A stretch of 52,554 nucleotides of DNA from Clostridia bacterium (GTDB lineage Bacteria; Bacillota; Clostridia; Oscillospirales; CAG-272): assembly GCA_017456895.1 (NCBI GenBank), contig JAFTIN010000044.1:1-52554 (forward strand), given 5' to 3'. Position numbers and translations under genes: made by a program. The number at the start of each line of letters is the position of its first letter. Within the stretch, counting starts at the first letter, position 1. The notes beneath the pieces were generated by a model. It was not told the DNA's origin. It saw nothing but the letters and a program-made list of their open reading frames with translations, and made no database searches. Below are positions 21,744 to 29,647 of the stretch, piece after piece.

Positions 21744-22337
21744 TTGAAGTTTATAAATATAAAAGATACAAAGCTAAAGATAATACTTACACCCGACGAG
21801 TGCAGAGAGAGGGGAATAGATTCTGCAAGGAGCGAGTACACAAAGGCCGAGATCAGGAGTATCGTAAGAGAGCTTCTGCCGATAGCGGAGGAAGAGTGCG
21901 GCTTTAGTATAACTACCGATAAAATACTTATCCAAGCCTATCCGATGCCTGAGGGCGAGTGCGAGATTTTTATAACAAAGCTGCGTGGAATATCTGCGCG
22001 CGACCGCTCCTTCTTAAACGGGGAGGAGGACTTGACCTCACTTGCATTTAGGGAGGGGGTGTACCGCTTTGACTCTCGCGATATACTCGTCCGCGCGATA
22101 GACTCGGTCACGAATAAGAGCAAAAGGTGCGACATATACGTTGATGAATACGGCAGGTATTACATAAAAGCTGAGGAGGAGCTGACCGACGGTATCTCGG
22201 ATATCGAGTCTCTTATTGAGTTTGGCAACAGACTAAGAGAACTCCCTATCGAGGTGAGGTCGGAGTATGGTAAAAAGATGTATTCGTCAATCTTACTTGG
22301 TGAGGCTCTTGCTGATTTACTAAAAGAAAAGTATTAA
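21744..22337 (+). CDS. mecA: MecA-type adaptor protein
   Basis: This 197-residue protein has the N-terminal MecA substrate-recognition pattern (LKFINIKDTKLKIILTPDECRERGI). A charged middle and a C-terminal domain for ClpC binding follow (CDIYVDEYGRYYIKAEEEL, LIEFGNRLRELP, LGEALADLLKEKY). MecA feeds substrates to the ClpCP protease in Firmicutes. The open frame starts 31 codons earlier, but TTG 21744 fits both the family N-terminus and a GAGAGG site 8 bp upstream. A TACAAT at 21711-21716 could be its -10. Confidence 0.75.
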   Translation: MKFINIKDTKLKIILTPDECRERGIDSARSEYTKAEIRSIVRELLPIAEEECGFSITTDKILIQAYPMPEGECEIFITKLRGISARDRSFLNGEEDLTSLAFREGVYRFDSRDILVRAIDSVTNKSKRCDIYVDEYGRYYIKAEEELTDGISDIESLIEFGNRLRELPIEVRSEYGKKMYSSILLGEALADLLKEKY

Positions 22338-22371
22338 AATATGTAAATAACAATTATCAAAAAAACAAAGA

Positions 22372-22412
22372 AAACGCTATAAGAACTCAAACGTGAGGCT
22401 TATAGCGTTTAT
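22372..22412. terminator. Bidirectional terminator between mecA-like gene and rpiB
   Basis: AAACGCTATAAG (22372-22383) pairs perfectly with CTTATAGCGTTT (22399-22410), with A/T-rich flanks on both sides. Confidence 0.88.
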
Positions 22413-22428
22413 ATATTATTAAAGAATA

Positions 22429-22878
22429 TTACTTCTCGATATCCATCATCATATCGATTCTTATCCCATGTCTGCCACCCTCGAAGTCTGCTCCGAGGAA
22501 GGAGTCTATAATATCGAGAGCGAGATGGGAGCCTATAACTCTTGCGCCCATGCAGAGGACGTTAGCATCGTTGTGAGCCCTGGTCATTCTCGCAGAGTAG
22601 GTGTCGGAGCACAGAGCCGCGCGTATACCCTTGTGCTTGTTTGCACACATGGACATACCTATTCCTGTACCGCAGATAAGTATACCGAAGGAGGAGTCGA
22701 TATCATTCTGTACCTTCTTGCATACCGCATTTGCGAAGATGGGGTAGTGGCAGGAGGCCTCGCTATCCGTACCGCAGTCGATTACCTTGTAGCCCTTGTT
22801 CTCAAGGTAGGGAATAACCTCACACTTGAGCGTGTATCCGGCGCTGTCCGCGCCAATGTAGATCGTTCTCTTTTCCAT
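22429..22878 (-). CDS. rpiB: Ribose-5-phosphate isomerase B
   Basis: This 149-residue RpiB/LacAB-type isomerase has IYIGADSAGYTLK at the N-terminus (catalytic Asp/Ser region), the GTGIGMSMCANK loop and ALCSDTYSARMTRAHNDANVLCMGARV. It interconverts ribose 5-phosphate and ribulose 5-phosphate in the pentose phosphate pathway. Allose-6-phosphate or galactose-6-phosphate isomerase is possible by homology. The start at 22878 has GAGGA upstream; the longer frame reads into tsaB. It lies 10 bp after tsaB and is the last gene of the operon. Confidence 0.92.
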   Translation of the reverse strand: MEKRTIYIGADSAGYTLKCEVIPYLENKGYKVIDCGTDSEASCHYPIFANAVCKKVQNDIDSSFGILICGTGIGMSMCANKHKGIRAALCSDTYSARMTRAHNDANVLCMGARVIGSHLALDIIDSFLGADFEGGRHGIRIDMMMDIEK

Positions 22879-22888
22879 AGAGTTATCC

Positions 22889-23605
22889 TCACTTATTCTC
22901 TTTCTCTTTAGCCAGTTTTTCCAGTCTTTCGCGCTCTGCCTGGGGCATGCGAAGGTAGGTAGGCGCAATTTCAAGGTCGTTACCGTACTCACCCTTTTCG
23001 TATTTCCTCAGGGCGATCCTCGCTACGGAGAAGGCGTTTTCGGTTATAAGCAGTTTGGGAGTATCCTTGACGTCTATGCCGAGCTCCGTAAGTCCGCATT
23101 TTGCTACCTCGTAGCCGTCACCGGAGAGGAAAATAGGCTCGTCGTAATTCTTAAGCTCCTTTGCAAGATCGGATATAGAGATAGCCCTATCCGGAGTGAG
23201 CTTTTCGAGCATACCGTTCCTGCCGCGGTACAGTGCGTTGTAGACCTGATTTCTTCTTGCATCCATACAGGGCGCGATAATGCCGTCGAGACCCGCGAGA
23301 TTCTCGGCCAGCTCGTCGAGAGTGGATACCGAGACGCAGGGGATATTCTTACCGAAGGCGATGCCCTTGACGAGCGAAACACCGATCCTCACACCGGTGA
23401 AGGATCCGGGACCTACCGAGCAGGCCAAGAGCCCAACGTCACAGAAGTCGAGCTTTAGACACTTGAGCATATTCTCTGCCATAGGCAAGAGCAGCTCGCT
23501 CTGTGTCAGTCCGTTATCAATATTGTAGAGGGCAAGCAGCTTTTCATTGTCGCACACCGCGACCGATGCCGCCTTTGCAGTACTGTCAAAAGCAAGTACG
23601 ATCAT
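22889..23605 (-). CDS. tsaB: tRNA threonylcarbamoyladenosine biosynthesis protein TsaB
   Basis: This 238-residue protein of the ASKHA fold opens with MIVLAFDSTAKAASVAV and carries the TsaB signatures GLTQSELLLPM, VGPGSFTGVRIGVSLVKGIAFG and CMDARRNQVYNALY. TsaB holds TsaD and, with TsaE and TsaC, makes t6A37 on ANN-decoding tRNAs. The ATG overlaps the tsaE stop by 4 bp (ATGA). Confidence 0.96.
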   Translation of the reverse strand: MIVLAFDSTAKAASVAVCDNEKLLALYNIDNGLTQSELLLPMAENMLKCLKLDFCDVGLLACSVGPGSFTGVRIGVSLVKGIAFGKNIPCVSVSTLDELAENLAGLDGIIAPCMDARRNQVYNALYRGRNGMLEKLTPDRAISISDLAKELKNYDEPIFLSGDGYEVAKCGLTELGIDVKDTPKLLITENAFSVARIALRKYEKGEYGNDLEIAPTYLRMPQAERERLEKLAKEKENK

Positions 23606-24039
23606 ATAGGTCCTCCCGTGATCTCAATCACTCTTACATTATCGTCCTCCGGCACCCTTGATATGGTGACGGTAATTGCGTCCTCGGGGATATACTCCGG
23701 TACCCTCTCGCTCCACTCAACGATGGAGTGCGCATCCGATTCCACATACTCGTGATATCCTATGCTCTCGAGGTCCTCCGAGTCGGATATGCGGTAAAGA
23801 TCAAAGTGATATATATTTGTTTTTCCTATCTTGTATTCATTTACTATGGTGTATGTCGGACTCTTTACGTTGGCCCATCCGAAGTGGGAGACAAAGCCTC
23901 TTGTAAAGACGGTCTTACCTACGCCCATCTCTCCGCGCATGGCGATATATGAACGCTTTATGCTAAGTTCGGTTAGCATTTTTGCAAGATTTCTGCCGAT
24001 CGATTCGGTTTCTGTGTCGCTGTTAACTCTGTAGATCAT
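23602..24039 (-). CDS. tsaE: tRNA threonylcarbamoyladenosine biosynthesis ATPase TsaE
   Basis: This 145-residue P-loop ATPase has Walker A GEMGVGKTVFTRGF (near 36-49), the SPTYTIVNEY motif and HFDLYR, as in all TsaE proteins. It drives cycling of the TsaB-TsaD complex in t6A synthesis. It is translationally coupled to tsaB and starts 11 bp after the methyltransferase gene. Confidence 0.96.
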   Translation of the reverse strand: MIYRVNSDTETESIGRNLAKMLTELSIKRSYIAMRGEMGVGKTVFTRGFVSHFGWANVKSPTYTIVNEYKIGKTNIYHFDLYRISDSEDLESIGYHEYVESDAHSIVEWSERVPEYIPEDAITVTISRVPEDDNVRVIEITGGPI

Positions 24040-24050
24040 TGTTGTTCGTT

Positions 24051-25223
24051 TTATATATCCTTTAAGTATTCACCCTTATTTTCACCGAGAACAAAGTCGA
24101 GTATCTCCTCGTAGCGCGCCTTTTTCTTATCGCTCCCCGTACCTCTTTTGATAGCCTTTATAAGCGTGTTTTTCGGTGTATCGTCGGGATCGACAAGCTC
24201 GAGAGCGGCTACGCTGTATCCCTCCGCCTCCAATCTCGCAACTCTTATAGCATCGGTCAGAACGTCACCGAGCTTGTTGCGTAGGTGAGGGTAGTTTGTC
24301 ACGAAGGAAAGCGGCCCCTTTGCTATCTTGTCGTTGATGTGTCTGTGGCAGCAGGGAGTGGAGAGTATTACCTTCGCGCCGAGCTCCATAGCGCGATTTA
24401 TCACAATATCGGTAGCAATATCGCAAGCATGGAGCGAGATGACCATATCCGGTGCCACACCCTTAGGTGTATTCCTCACGTCGTCGGTGACAAAGGTCAT
24501 ACCCGAGTAGCCAAGAGAGATAGCAAGCTCCGAGCACCAGTTGATACAGTCGCGCTTTAAGTCAATGCCGAGCATCCTCACCTCTCTGCCTTTTCTTTCG
24601 GTGAGGTAGTAGTATACCGCAAAGCTGAGGTAGCTTTTACCGCAGCAGAGGTCGTATACCGTGATCTCACCGTCTCCGGGCAGCTCGGAATATATATCCT
24701 CCACTATTTCGAGGAAGCGGCAGATCTGTCTGTACTTACCCTGCCTTTTATCGTGCACACGACCGGTTTTATCGCTTATACCGAGCTTAATGAGAAAGTC
24801 CTCGTTGCCCGAGAGCAGATAGTTTTTCTTGTTGTCAAGCGACTCGATAGCCGCCTCAAAGCCTATATTCTCGCCCTCAAGCTTTCTTTTCAGCTTGTCA
24901 GCGCCGAGTATAGCCTCCTTACCGGACTTTGACACCTTCCACTCGACTTCCCCCACCGTGGTGATAAGGTTGGCCTGCGAGTAGCTCGAGATAAGCTCCG
25001 AGATGAATGACTCGAGCTCTGCCTCACCGACGTTTTTGTGCGAGACGGTGTTACCGGGCAGACTGTACTCAAAGGCGAGTATATTCCTGCCTCTGTGTGA
25101 GACGAGTCTCGCTGACACCTTGAGTATCTCGCTGTTCTTCGGGCGCGAGAACACCAGCTTTTTTATAACCTCTTTTTTAAACGAGAGACAAACGCTCTCA
25201 ACAAAAGCTTCGATTTTACTCAT
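24051..25223 (-). CDS. SAM-dependent methyltransferase, Methyltransf_32-like
   Basis: In this 390-residue protein the C-terminal half is a class I methyltransferase with VYDLCCGKSYLSFAVYYYL (SAM motif I, near 198). The CCGK core, SLHACDIATD and STPCCHRHIN are the signatures of the Methyltransf_32 group (METTL25/GSTCD-type). The N-terminal 180 residues are a separate alpha/beta region, perhaps for substrate binding. The target is unknown; RNA or protein are both possible. Its place between plsY and tsaE suggests a housekeeping role, and it overlaps plsY by 8 bp. Confidence 0.75.
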   Translation of the reverse strand: MSKIEAFVESVCLSFKKEVIKKLVFSRPKNSEILKVSARLVSHRGRNILAFEYSLPGNTVSHKNVGEAELESFISELISSYSQANLITTVGEVEWKVSKSGKEAILGADKLKRKLEGENIGFEAAIESLDNKKNYLLSGNEDFLIKLGISDKTGRVHDKRQGKYRQICRFLEIVEDIYSELPGDGEITVYDLCCGKSYLSFAVYYYLTERKGREVRMLGIDLKRDCINWCSELAISLGYSGMTFVTDDVRNTPKGVAPDMVISLHACDIATDIVINRAMELGAKVILSTPCCHRHINDKIAKGPLSFVTNYPHLRNKLGDVLTDAIRVARLEAEGYSVAALELVDPDDTPKNTLIKAIKRGTGSDKKKARYEEILDFVLGENKGEYLKDI

Positions 25224-25932
25224 CTTTTTTCTTTCTTAAATAGGTTTTTCTCTCCTTGCCCTCACCGATCCTCTTGAGGTTCTCTCTGTGACACCACACG
25301 ATGAGTATGGCGAGAAGTATAGATGCAAGTGAGATAAGTCCGGGCATAGGACTCTCAAATACCACCGCAAAGTAGCCATGCAGCACGACGGGGTATAGCG
25401 CCGCAACGCATACCGAGCCGAGCGAGATAAACTTGGACATTCCGTACACTGCGGCAAAAACGCAGAACAGAATAAGGAAGGGGATGGGAGTGAGCACAAG
25501 CGCCATGGTAGACGTCGCAAGCACACCCTTTCCGCCCTTGAACTTGTAGTAGACGGGGAAGACGTGACCGATCACGGCGAGCAGGCCTGCCATATAGCAG
25601 AACTCGCTGACCGAGATGCCGCCTACGTACTGGAAGCCAAAGACAAAGCCCGCGATAAAGATGGATATGACGGTCTTGCCTAGGTCACCCGCGAGAGTGA
25701 GCAGAGCCGCCCTCCAACCGAAGGAACGGAGCATATTGGTCATACCTCCGTTGCCCGAGCCCTTGGTACGTATGTCCTCCTTGTATATAGCGTTGGATAT
25801 GATGATAGCCGAGTTGATACTGCCGAGGAAGTAGGACGCGAGGAGCACTAAAAGCAGAGAGCCGAAGAGGGCAAGCGCAGGCACCTCGTTTCCGAAAATA
25901 TAGTAGAGTAATCCTTCGTTCAGATTAAACAT
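25216..25932 (-). CDS. plsY: Acyl-phosphate:glycerol-3-phosphate acyltransferase PlsY
   Basis: This 238-residue membrane protein has all PlsY motifs: GSINSAIIIS, RTKGSGNGGMTNMLR, HVFPVYYKFKGGKG and a late glycine/His segment. It makes lysophosphatidic acid, the first step of phospholipid synthesis. The frame runs 50 codons further upstream, but the ATG at 25930-25932 has a perfect GGAGG site and lies downstream of the promoter at 25982-26010. Confidence 0.93.
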   Translation of the reverse strand: MFNLNEGLLYYIFGNEVPALALFGSLLLVLLASYFLGSINSAIIISNAIYKEDIRTKGSGNGGMTNMLRSFGWRAALLTLAGDLGKTVISIFIAGFVFGFQYVGGISVSEFCYMAGLLAVIGHVFPVYYKFKGGKGVLATSTMALVLTPIPFLILFCVFAAVYGMSKFISLGSVCVAALYPVVLHGYFAVVFESPMPGLISLASILLAILIVWCHRENLKRIGEGKERKTYLRKKKDE

Positions 25933-25981
25933 AAAACCTCCTTGCATAAGGGATGCGTAATAGCAATATTTCGCTAAATAC

Positions 25982-26010
25982 ATTATATAACAAAACACGC
26001 GTAAAGTCAA
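25982..26010 (-). promoter_or_regulatory. Promoter of the plsY-tsaE-tsaB-rpiB operon
   Basis: On the minus strand TTGACT (26010-26005), 17 bp, TATAAT (25987-25982). It is nearly back-to-back with the queG-like promoter, whose -35 begins at 26016. Confidence 0.88.
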
Positions 26011-26015
26011 TAACC

Positions 26016-26044
26016 TTGCTTTTTTCTTATTATTGTGATAAAAT
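26016..26044 (+). promoter_or_regulatory. Promoter of the queG-like gene
   Basis: TTGCTT (26016-26021), 17 bp, TAAAAT (26039-26044), followed by GGAGGAG and ATG 26072. Confidence 0.72.
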
Positions 26045-26071
26045 ATATTTATCCGGAGGAGATAAAGTAAA

Positions 26072-26881
26072 ATGAAGGACATATTAAAGACATATTTTGC
26101 ATCTAAAAATATAGAATACTACGCCGTGCTTGACTACGCCGATTGCAAGGAGATAAACCCGGGAATAATGGAGAGGGAGGACTTCACTCCCTGCAGTGTT
26201 ATCGTCTATCTCTTGCCGTATTACACCGGCGAAACGGTGAATATCTCGCGCTATGCGGCGTCTCTTGATTACCACCTCGGCCTTCGCGAGATAGCAGAAG
26301 GACTCATCGAGGCTATAAGGACTGCGCGTCCCGACGCCTCTGCCAAGGGATACGGCGACCACAGTCCTATAGACGAGGTCGGCGCCGCGCTCATTTCGGG
26401 CCTCGGCCTTGTCGGTGATAACGGACTGATCATCAACGAGAAGTACGGCTCATACGTCTTTATCGGAGACGTAGTTACCGATATTCCTCCGTCAGAGCTC
26501 GGAGCCATTACTCCGCAAAAGGTAAGGCGCTGTCACTCCTGCGGCGCCTGTAAGAGAGCCTGCCCCACCGGTATCTTAAGAGGTGAAGGGAAGGATTGCC
26601 TGAGCGCTATAACCCAGCGTAAGGGCGAGCTCACCGAGGAGGAGAAGGCTCTGATGATAAGATACAACACCGCTTGGGGGTGTGATCTATGCCAGAGCGT
26701 GTGCCCATATAACCGCGAGCCAAAGGTCACACCCATAGAGTTCTTCCGCCGCGAGCGCATATCCAACCTAACGCGGGGGATACTCGACTCGATGGACAAG
26801 GCCGCCTTTCTTCGCCGCGCCTTTTCCTGGAGGGGCAGAAAAACGGTTGAGAGAAACCTCGATATACTCGAAAACAAATAA
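26072..26881 (+). CDS. QueG-like 4Fe-4S protein (epoxyqueuosine reductase family)
   Basis: This 269-residue protein has the QueG core: PIDEVGAALISGLGLVGDNGLIIN in the cofactor/active-site region, with the Asp of DHSPIDE at the expected acid position. Two ferredoxin-type clusters (CHSCGACKRACPTG and CDLCQSVCPYN) follow. QueG uses cobalamin and the clusters to reduce epoxyqueuosine in tRNA. The protein is shorter than typical QueG and lacks the C-terminal HEAT-like tail, so it may be a short paralogue. With queT 4.6 kb away it fits queuosine metabolism. Confidence 0.75.
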   Translation: MKDILKTYFASKNIEYYAVLDYADCKEINPGIMEREDFTPCSVIVYLLPYYTGETVNISRYAASLDYHLGLREIAEGLIEAIRTARPDASAKGYGDHSPIDEVGAALISGLGLVGDNGLIINEKYGSYVFIGDVVTDIPPSELGAITPQKVRRCHSCGACKRACPTGILRGEGKDCLSAITQRKGELTEEEKALMIRYNTAWGCDLCQSVCPYNREPKVTPIEFFRRERISNLTRGILDSMDKAAFLRRAFSWRGRKTVERNLDILENK

Positions 26882-26892
26882 TGATAATAAAA

Positions 26893-26932
26893 ACACCCAC
26901 AAGACTTATTTTAGCCCTGTGGGTGTCTTTTT
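26893..26932. terminator. Bidirectional terminator between queG-like gene and the opp unit
   Basis: ACACCCACA (26893-26901) pairs with TGTGGGTGT (26918-26926), then CTTTTTT on the plus strand. AAAAA on the left serves the minus strand. Confidence 0.9.
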
Positions 26933-27183
26933 TAGTTGATAGTGTAACCTAAAGTTAGCATAAGCCACATAATAAGGAATGCAAGAGAGATAATGCCTAT
27001 CGTAACCATCATCGGTATGAACATCAGCTTTACCGTATTCCAGTACGTCCTCATCTGCGCCTTGAAGCCGCCCTTAGGACCTGTGTATCTCTTATCGGAT
27101 CCGCCTAAAGCCGACATATCGGCGATGGTCCTGCCGTCGTCGATATATCTGACCTTGGGCTTTTTTTCTTTCTTCTTTCCCAT
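26932..27183 (-). CDS. Small single-TM membrane protein at the end of the opp operon
   Basis: This 83-residue protein has a basic N-terminus (MGKKKEKKPKVRYIDDGRTI), a Gly-rich GGSDKRYTGPKGG linker and one C-terminal hydrophobic helix (about 54-78, LMFIPMMVTIGIISLAFLIM). GAGGAATAAG precedes the ATG, 3 bp after the oppF stop, so it belongs to the operon. It may stabilise or anchor the transporter; no family recognised. Confidence 0.75.
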   Translation of the reverse strand: MGKKKEKKPKVRYIDDGRTIADMSALGGSDKRYTGPKGGFKAQMRTYWNTVKLMFIPMMVTIGIISLAFLIMWLMLTLGYTIN

Positions 27184-27186
27184 CGC

Positions 27187-28278
27187 TTATTCCTCGTTGA
27201 GAAGGTGACAGGCTGCAAAGTGGCCTTCCTCGTGCTCCTTGTACTTCGGGGGCACGTGCTTACACTTCTCGGTAGCGTATGGGCATCTCGTGTGGAAGAG
27301 ACATCCCTTCGGAGGATTAGCGGGGGAGGGTATATCACCCTTAAGCACGATCCTGTTCATCTTAACGTCGGGGTTAGGCTCGGGGATAGCCGAGAAGAGC
27401 GCCTTGGTGTAGGGGTGCAGGGGATTGTCGAAGATGTCCTTCTTGTTACCGAACTCGACCATAGAGCCGAGGTACATAACTCCGATCTTATCCGAGATAA
27501 ACTTAACTACGGACAGGTCGTGAGAGATGAAGAGGTAGGTGAGGTTCATCGACTTCTGCAGGCTCTTGAGCAGGTTGATTATCTGCGCCTGGATAGAAAC
27601 GTCAAGAGCTGATACAGGCTCGTCACAGACTACAAGCTGTGGCTGTACCGAGAGGGCTCTGGCAATACAGATTCTCTGCCTCTGTCCGCCCGAGAACTCG
27701 TGGGGGTATCTCTCGTAGTAGTAGTCTCTGAGACCGCACTTGTCCATAAGGTCGAGCACGTAGCTCTTTACCTGATCCTTCGGAACTATGCCGTGGACGA
27801 GTACCGGCTCGGAGATGATATCACCGACGGTGCTACGGGGAGGAAGGGAGGAGTAGGGATCCTGGAAGATGATCTGCATCTTTGTACGGATGTCTCTCAT
27901 CTCCTTGTTGGTGTAGTTTGAAATATCCTTGCCGTCAAAGATGATCTGACCGCCGGAGGGCTGGTGGAGCTTCAGGATGGTACGTCCCATAGTGGTCTTA
28001 CCGCAGCCCGACTCACCAACGATACCGAGAGTCTCACCCGCATTGAGCTTAAAGGATATGTCGTCCACCGCGATAAGCTCCTGCAGAGTCTTACCGGTGA
28101 TGCTCTTTTTTATGGGGAAGCACTTTCTTAGGTGCCTTACCTCGAGGAGGGCGTTTTCGTCAAAGGGTTTTTCAAAATCTGCCTTTTTCGTAGCTTCCTT
28201 TTCCTCACGGTGCGCCGCCATTATGGCCTCGTCGTCATAGACGACCTCTGCGCCTTCGAGTATCTCATTTTCAGCCAT
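27187..28278 (-). CDS. oppF: Oligopeptide ABC transporter ATP-binding protein OppF
   Basis: This 363-residue ABC ATPase has Walker A GESGCGKTTMG, signature FSGGQRQRI, Walker B LVVCDEPVSALD and the OppF-type C-terminal Cys motif GCLFHTRCPYATEKC. An acidic N-terminal extension of about 45 residues precedes the ATPase core. It pairs with OppD to power peptide import. It overlaps oppD by 8 bp. Confidence 0.95.
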   Translation of the reverse strand: MAENEILEGAEVVYDDEAIMAAHREEKEATKKADFEKPFDENALLEVRHLRKCFPIKKSITGKTLQELIAVDDISFKLNAGETLGIVGESGCGKTTMGRTILKLHQPSGGQIIFDGKDISNYTNKEMRDIRTKMQIIFQDPYSSLPPRSTVGDIISEPVLVHGIVPKDQVKSYVLDLMDKCGLRDYYYERYPHEFSGGQRQRICIARALSVQPQLVVCDEPVSALDVSIQAQIINLLKSLQKSMNLTYLFISHDLSVVKFISDKIGVMYLGSMVEFGNKKDIFDNPLHPYTKALFSAIPEPNPDVKMNRIVLKGDIPSPANPPKGCLFHTRCPYATEKCKHVPPKYKEHEEGHFAACHLLNEE

Positions 28279-29644
28279 TGTTCTCCTCCTCTCCGTAAAG
28301 GTGGCACGCTACAAAGTGCGTGGGGCTCACCTGCATCATACAGGGATAGTCGCCGGAGCACTTCTCCTTACACATGGAGCATCTCTCCTTGAAGAAGCAG
28401 TGATTGGGCATATTTACAGGGTTCGGCACGTTGCCGGGAATGTTGAAGAGTGTGTCGGACTCGTTGCCGGAGCGCATAGTGGGCTTCGACTTCTGCAGAC
28501 CGATGGTGTAGGGGTGCTTCGGATCGTGGAAGATCTCCTTCACCGTACCCTGCTCGATAACGCGTCCCGCATACATTACCACCACGTAGTCAGCCATCTC
28601 CGCGATAATACCGAGGTCGTGGGTGATAAGCATGATGGAGCCGTCGATCCTGTCCTTGAGGTCGCGGAGCAGGTCGAGTATCTGCGCCTGGATCGTAACG
28701 TCAAGAGCAGTGGTGGGCTCATCGGCGATAATGAGTCTGGGATCACACGCCAGCGCCATAGAGATCATAACTCTCTGTCTCATACCGCCCGACAGCTCGT
28801 GGGGGAAGGATTTGTATACCCTCTCGGGCATTGCGATACCGACGAGCTCGAGCATCTCGAGAGAACGCGCCTTTGCCATCTCCTTGGTCGCGCCGGGAGT
28901 GTGGATGAAGGTTACCTCGTCGAGCTGTTCACCTATGGTGAATATGGGGTTTAAGGAGGTCATGGGCTCCTGGAAGATCATGGAGATCTGCTTGCCTCTG
29001 ATACGGTGTATCTCGTTCATAGGCATCTTTGCGATGTCGTAGACCTTCTCCTCGGTCTCATAGACCGGGCGGCCCTTCTCGTCCGTCTCCTGCATGGGTA
29101 CATACAGAGCTTCGCCGCGGCGGTTCATCTTCACGTTGCCCTTTTTGTCGAGGAGCTCTGTGAAGACGTAGTCGCCGTTTTCATCGGTTACAAGCTTGGG
29201 GATGGGGTTGCCATTCTCGTCGCGCTTGTAGTCATAGGCCTTGAAGCGGATGCTGCCGGAGTATATCTGACCCTGAGGACCCTGTACGAGCCTCATTACC
29301 GACATACTCGTTACCGACTTACCGCATCCGGACTCGCCTACGATACCGACGGTAGTGTTCTTCGGGATATTGAAGGAGACGCCGTTTACTGCCTTCACTA
29401 CACCCTGGTCGGTGAAGAAGTAGGTGTTGAGGTCCTCGATCTCGAGGATGTTGCCGTCATCCTTCATTTTAGTGGTGAATTCAGACTCGTCCGCCTTGCG
29501 GTACTTGTATTTCTCGAGTCTGAACATAATTTTAGAGTTTTCCTTGGCGATCGCGCGTATTTCCTTACCGGTGAGGTAATTCTTGGATTTTGTATCCGCG
29601 CTCTTCTTGCCATTTTTTGTTTTTATCTTATCAGCAAGACTCAT
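28271..29644 (-). CDS. oppD: Oligopeptide ABC transporter ATP-binding protein OppD, with insertion
   Basis: This 457-residue ABC ATPase has Walker A GESGCGKS at 103-110, LSGGMRQRV, Walker B IIADEPTTALD and the C-terminal Cys-rich HCFFKERCSMCKEKC motif. It is about 100 residues longer than usual. There is an N-terminal extension of about 65 residues. Residues about 141-203, between Walker A and the Q-loop (IFQEPMTS), are a charged insertion with repeated DE(N/K)G segments. The core motifs are intact, so it should be active. Confidence 0.93.
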   Translation of the reverse strand: MSLADKIKTKNGKKSADTKSKNYLTGKEIRAIAKENSKIMFRLEKYKYRKADESEFTTKMKDDGNILEIEDLNTYFFTDQGVVKAVNGVSFNIPKNTTVGIVGESGCGKSVTSMSVMRLVQGPQGQIYSGSIRFKAYDYKRDENGNPIPKLVTDENGDYVFTELLDKKGNVKMNRRGEALYVPMQETDEKGRPVYETEEKVYDIAKMPMNEIHRIRGKQISMIFQEPMTSLNPIFTIGEQLDEVTFIHTPGATKEMAKARSLEMLELVGIAMPERVYKSFPHELSGGMRQRVMISMALACDPRLIIADEPTTALDVTIQAQILDLLRDLKDRIDGSIMLITHDLGIIAEMADYVVVMYAGRVIEQGTVKEIFHDPKHPYTIGLQKSKPTMRSGNESDTLFNIPGNVPNPVNMPNHCFFKERCSMCKEKCSGDYPCMMQVSPTHFVACHLYGEEENNG

Positions 29645-29647
29645 AGA

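Noticed and set aside
22879..22992. 38-codon N-terminal extension of RpiB
   Set aside because: It runs into tsaB and is basic filler. RpiB proteins begin at the IYIGADSAG strand, right after the chosen start.
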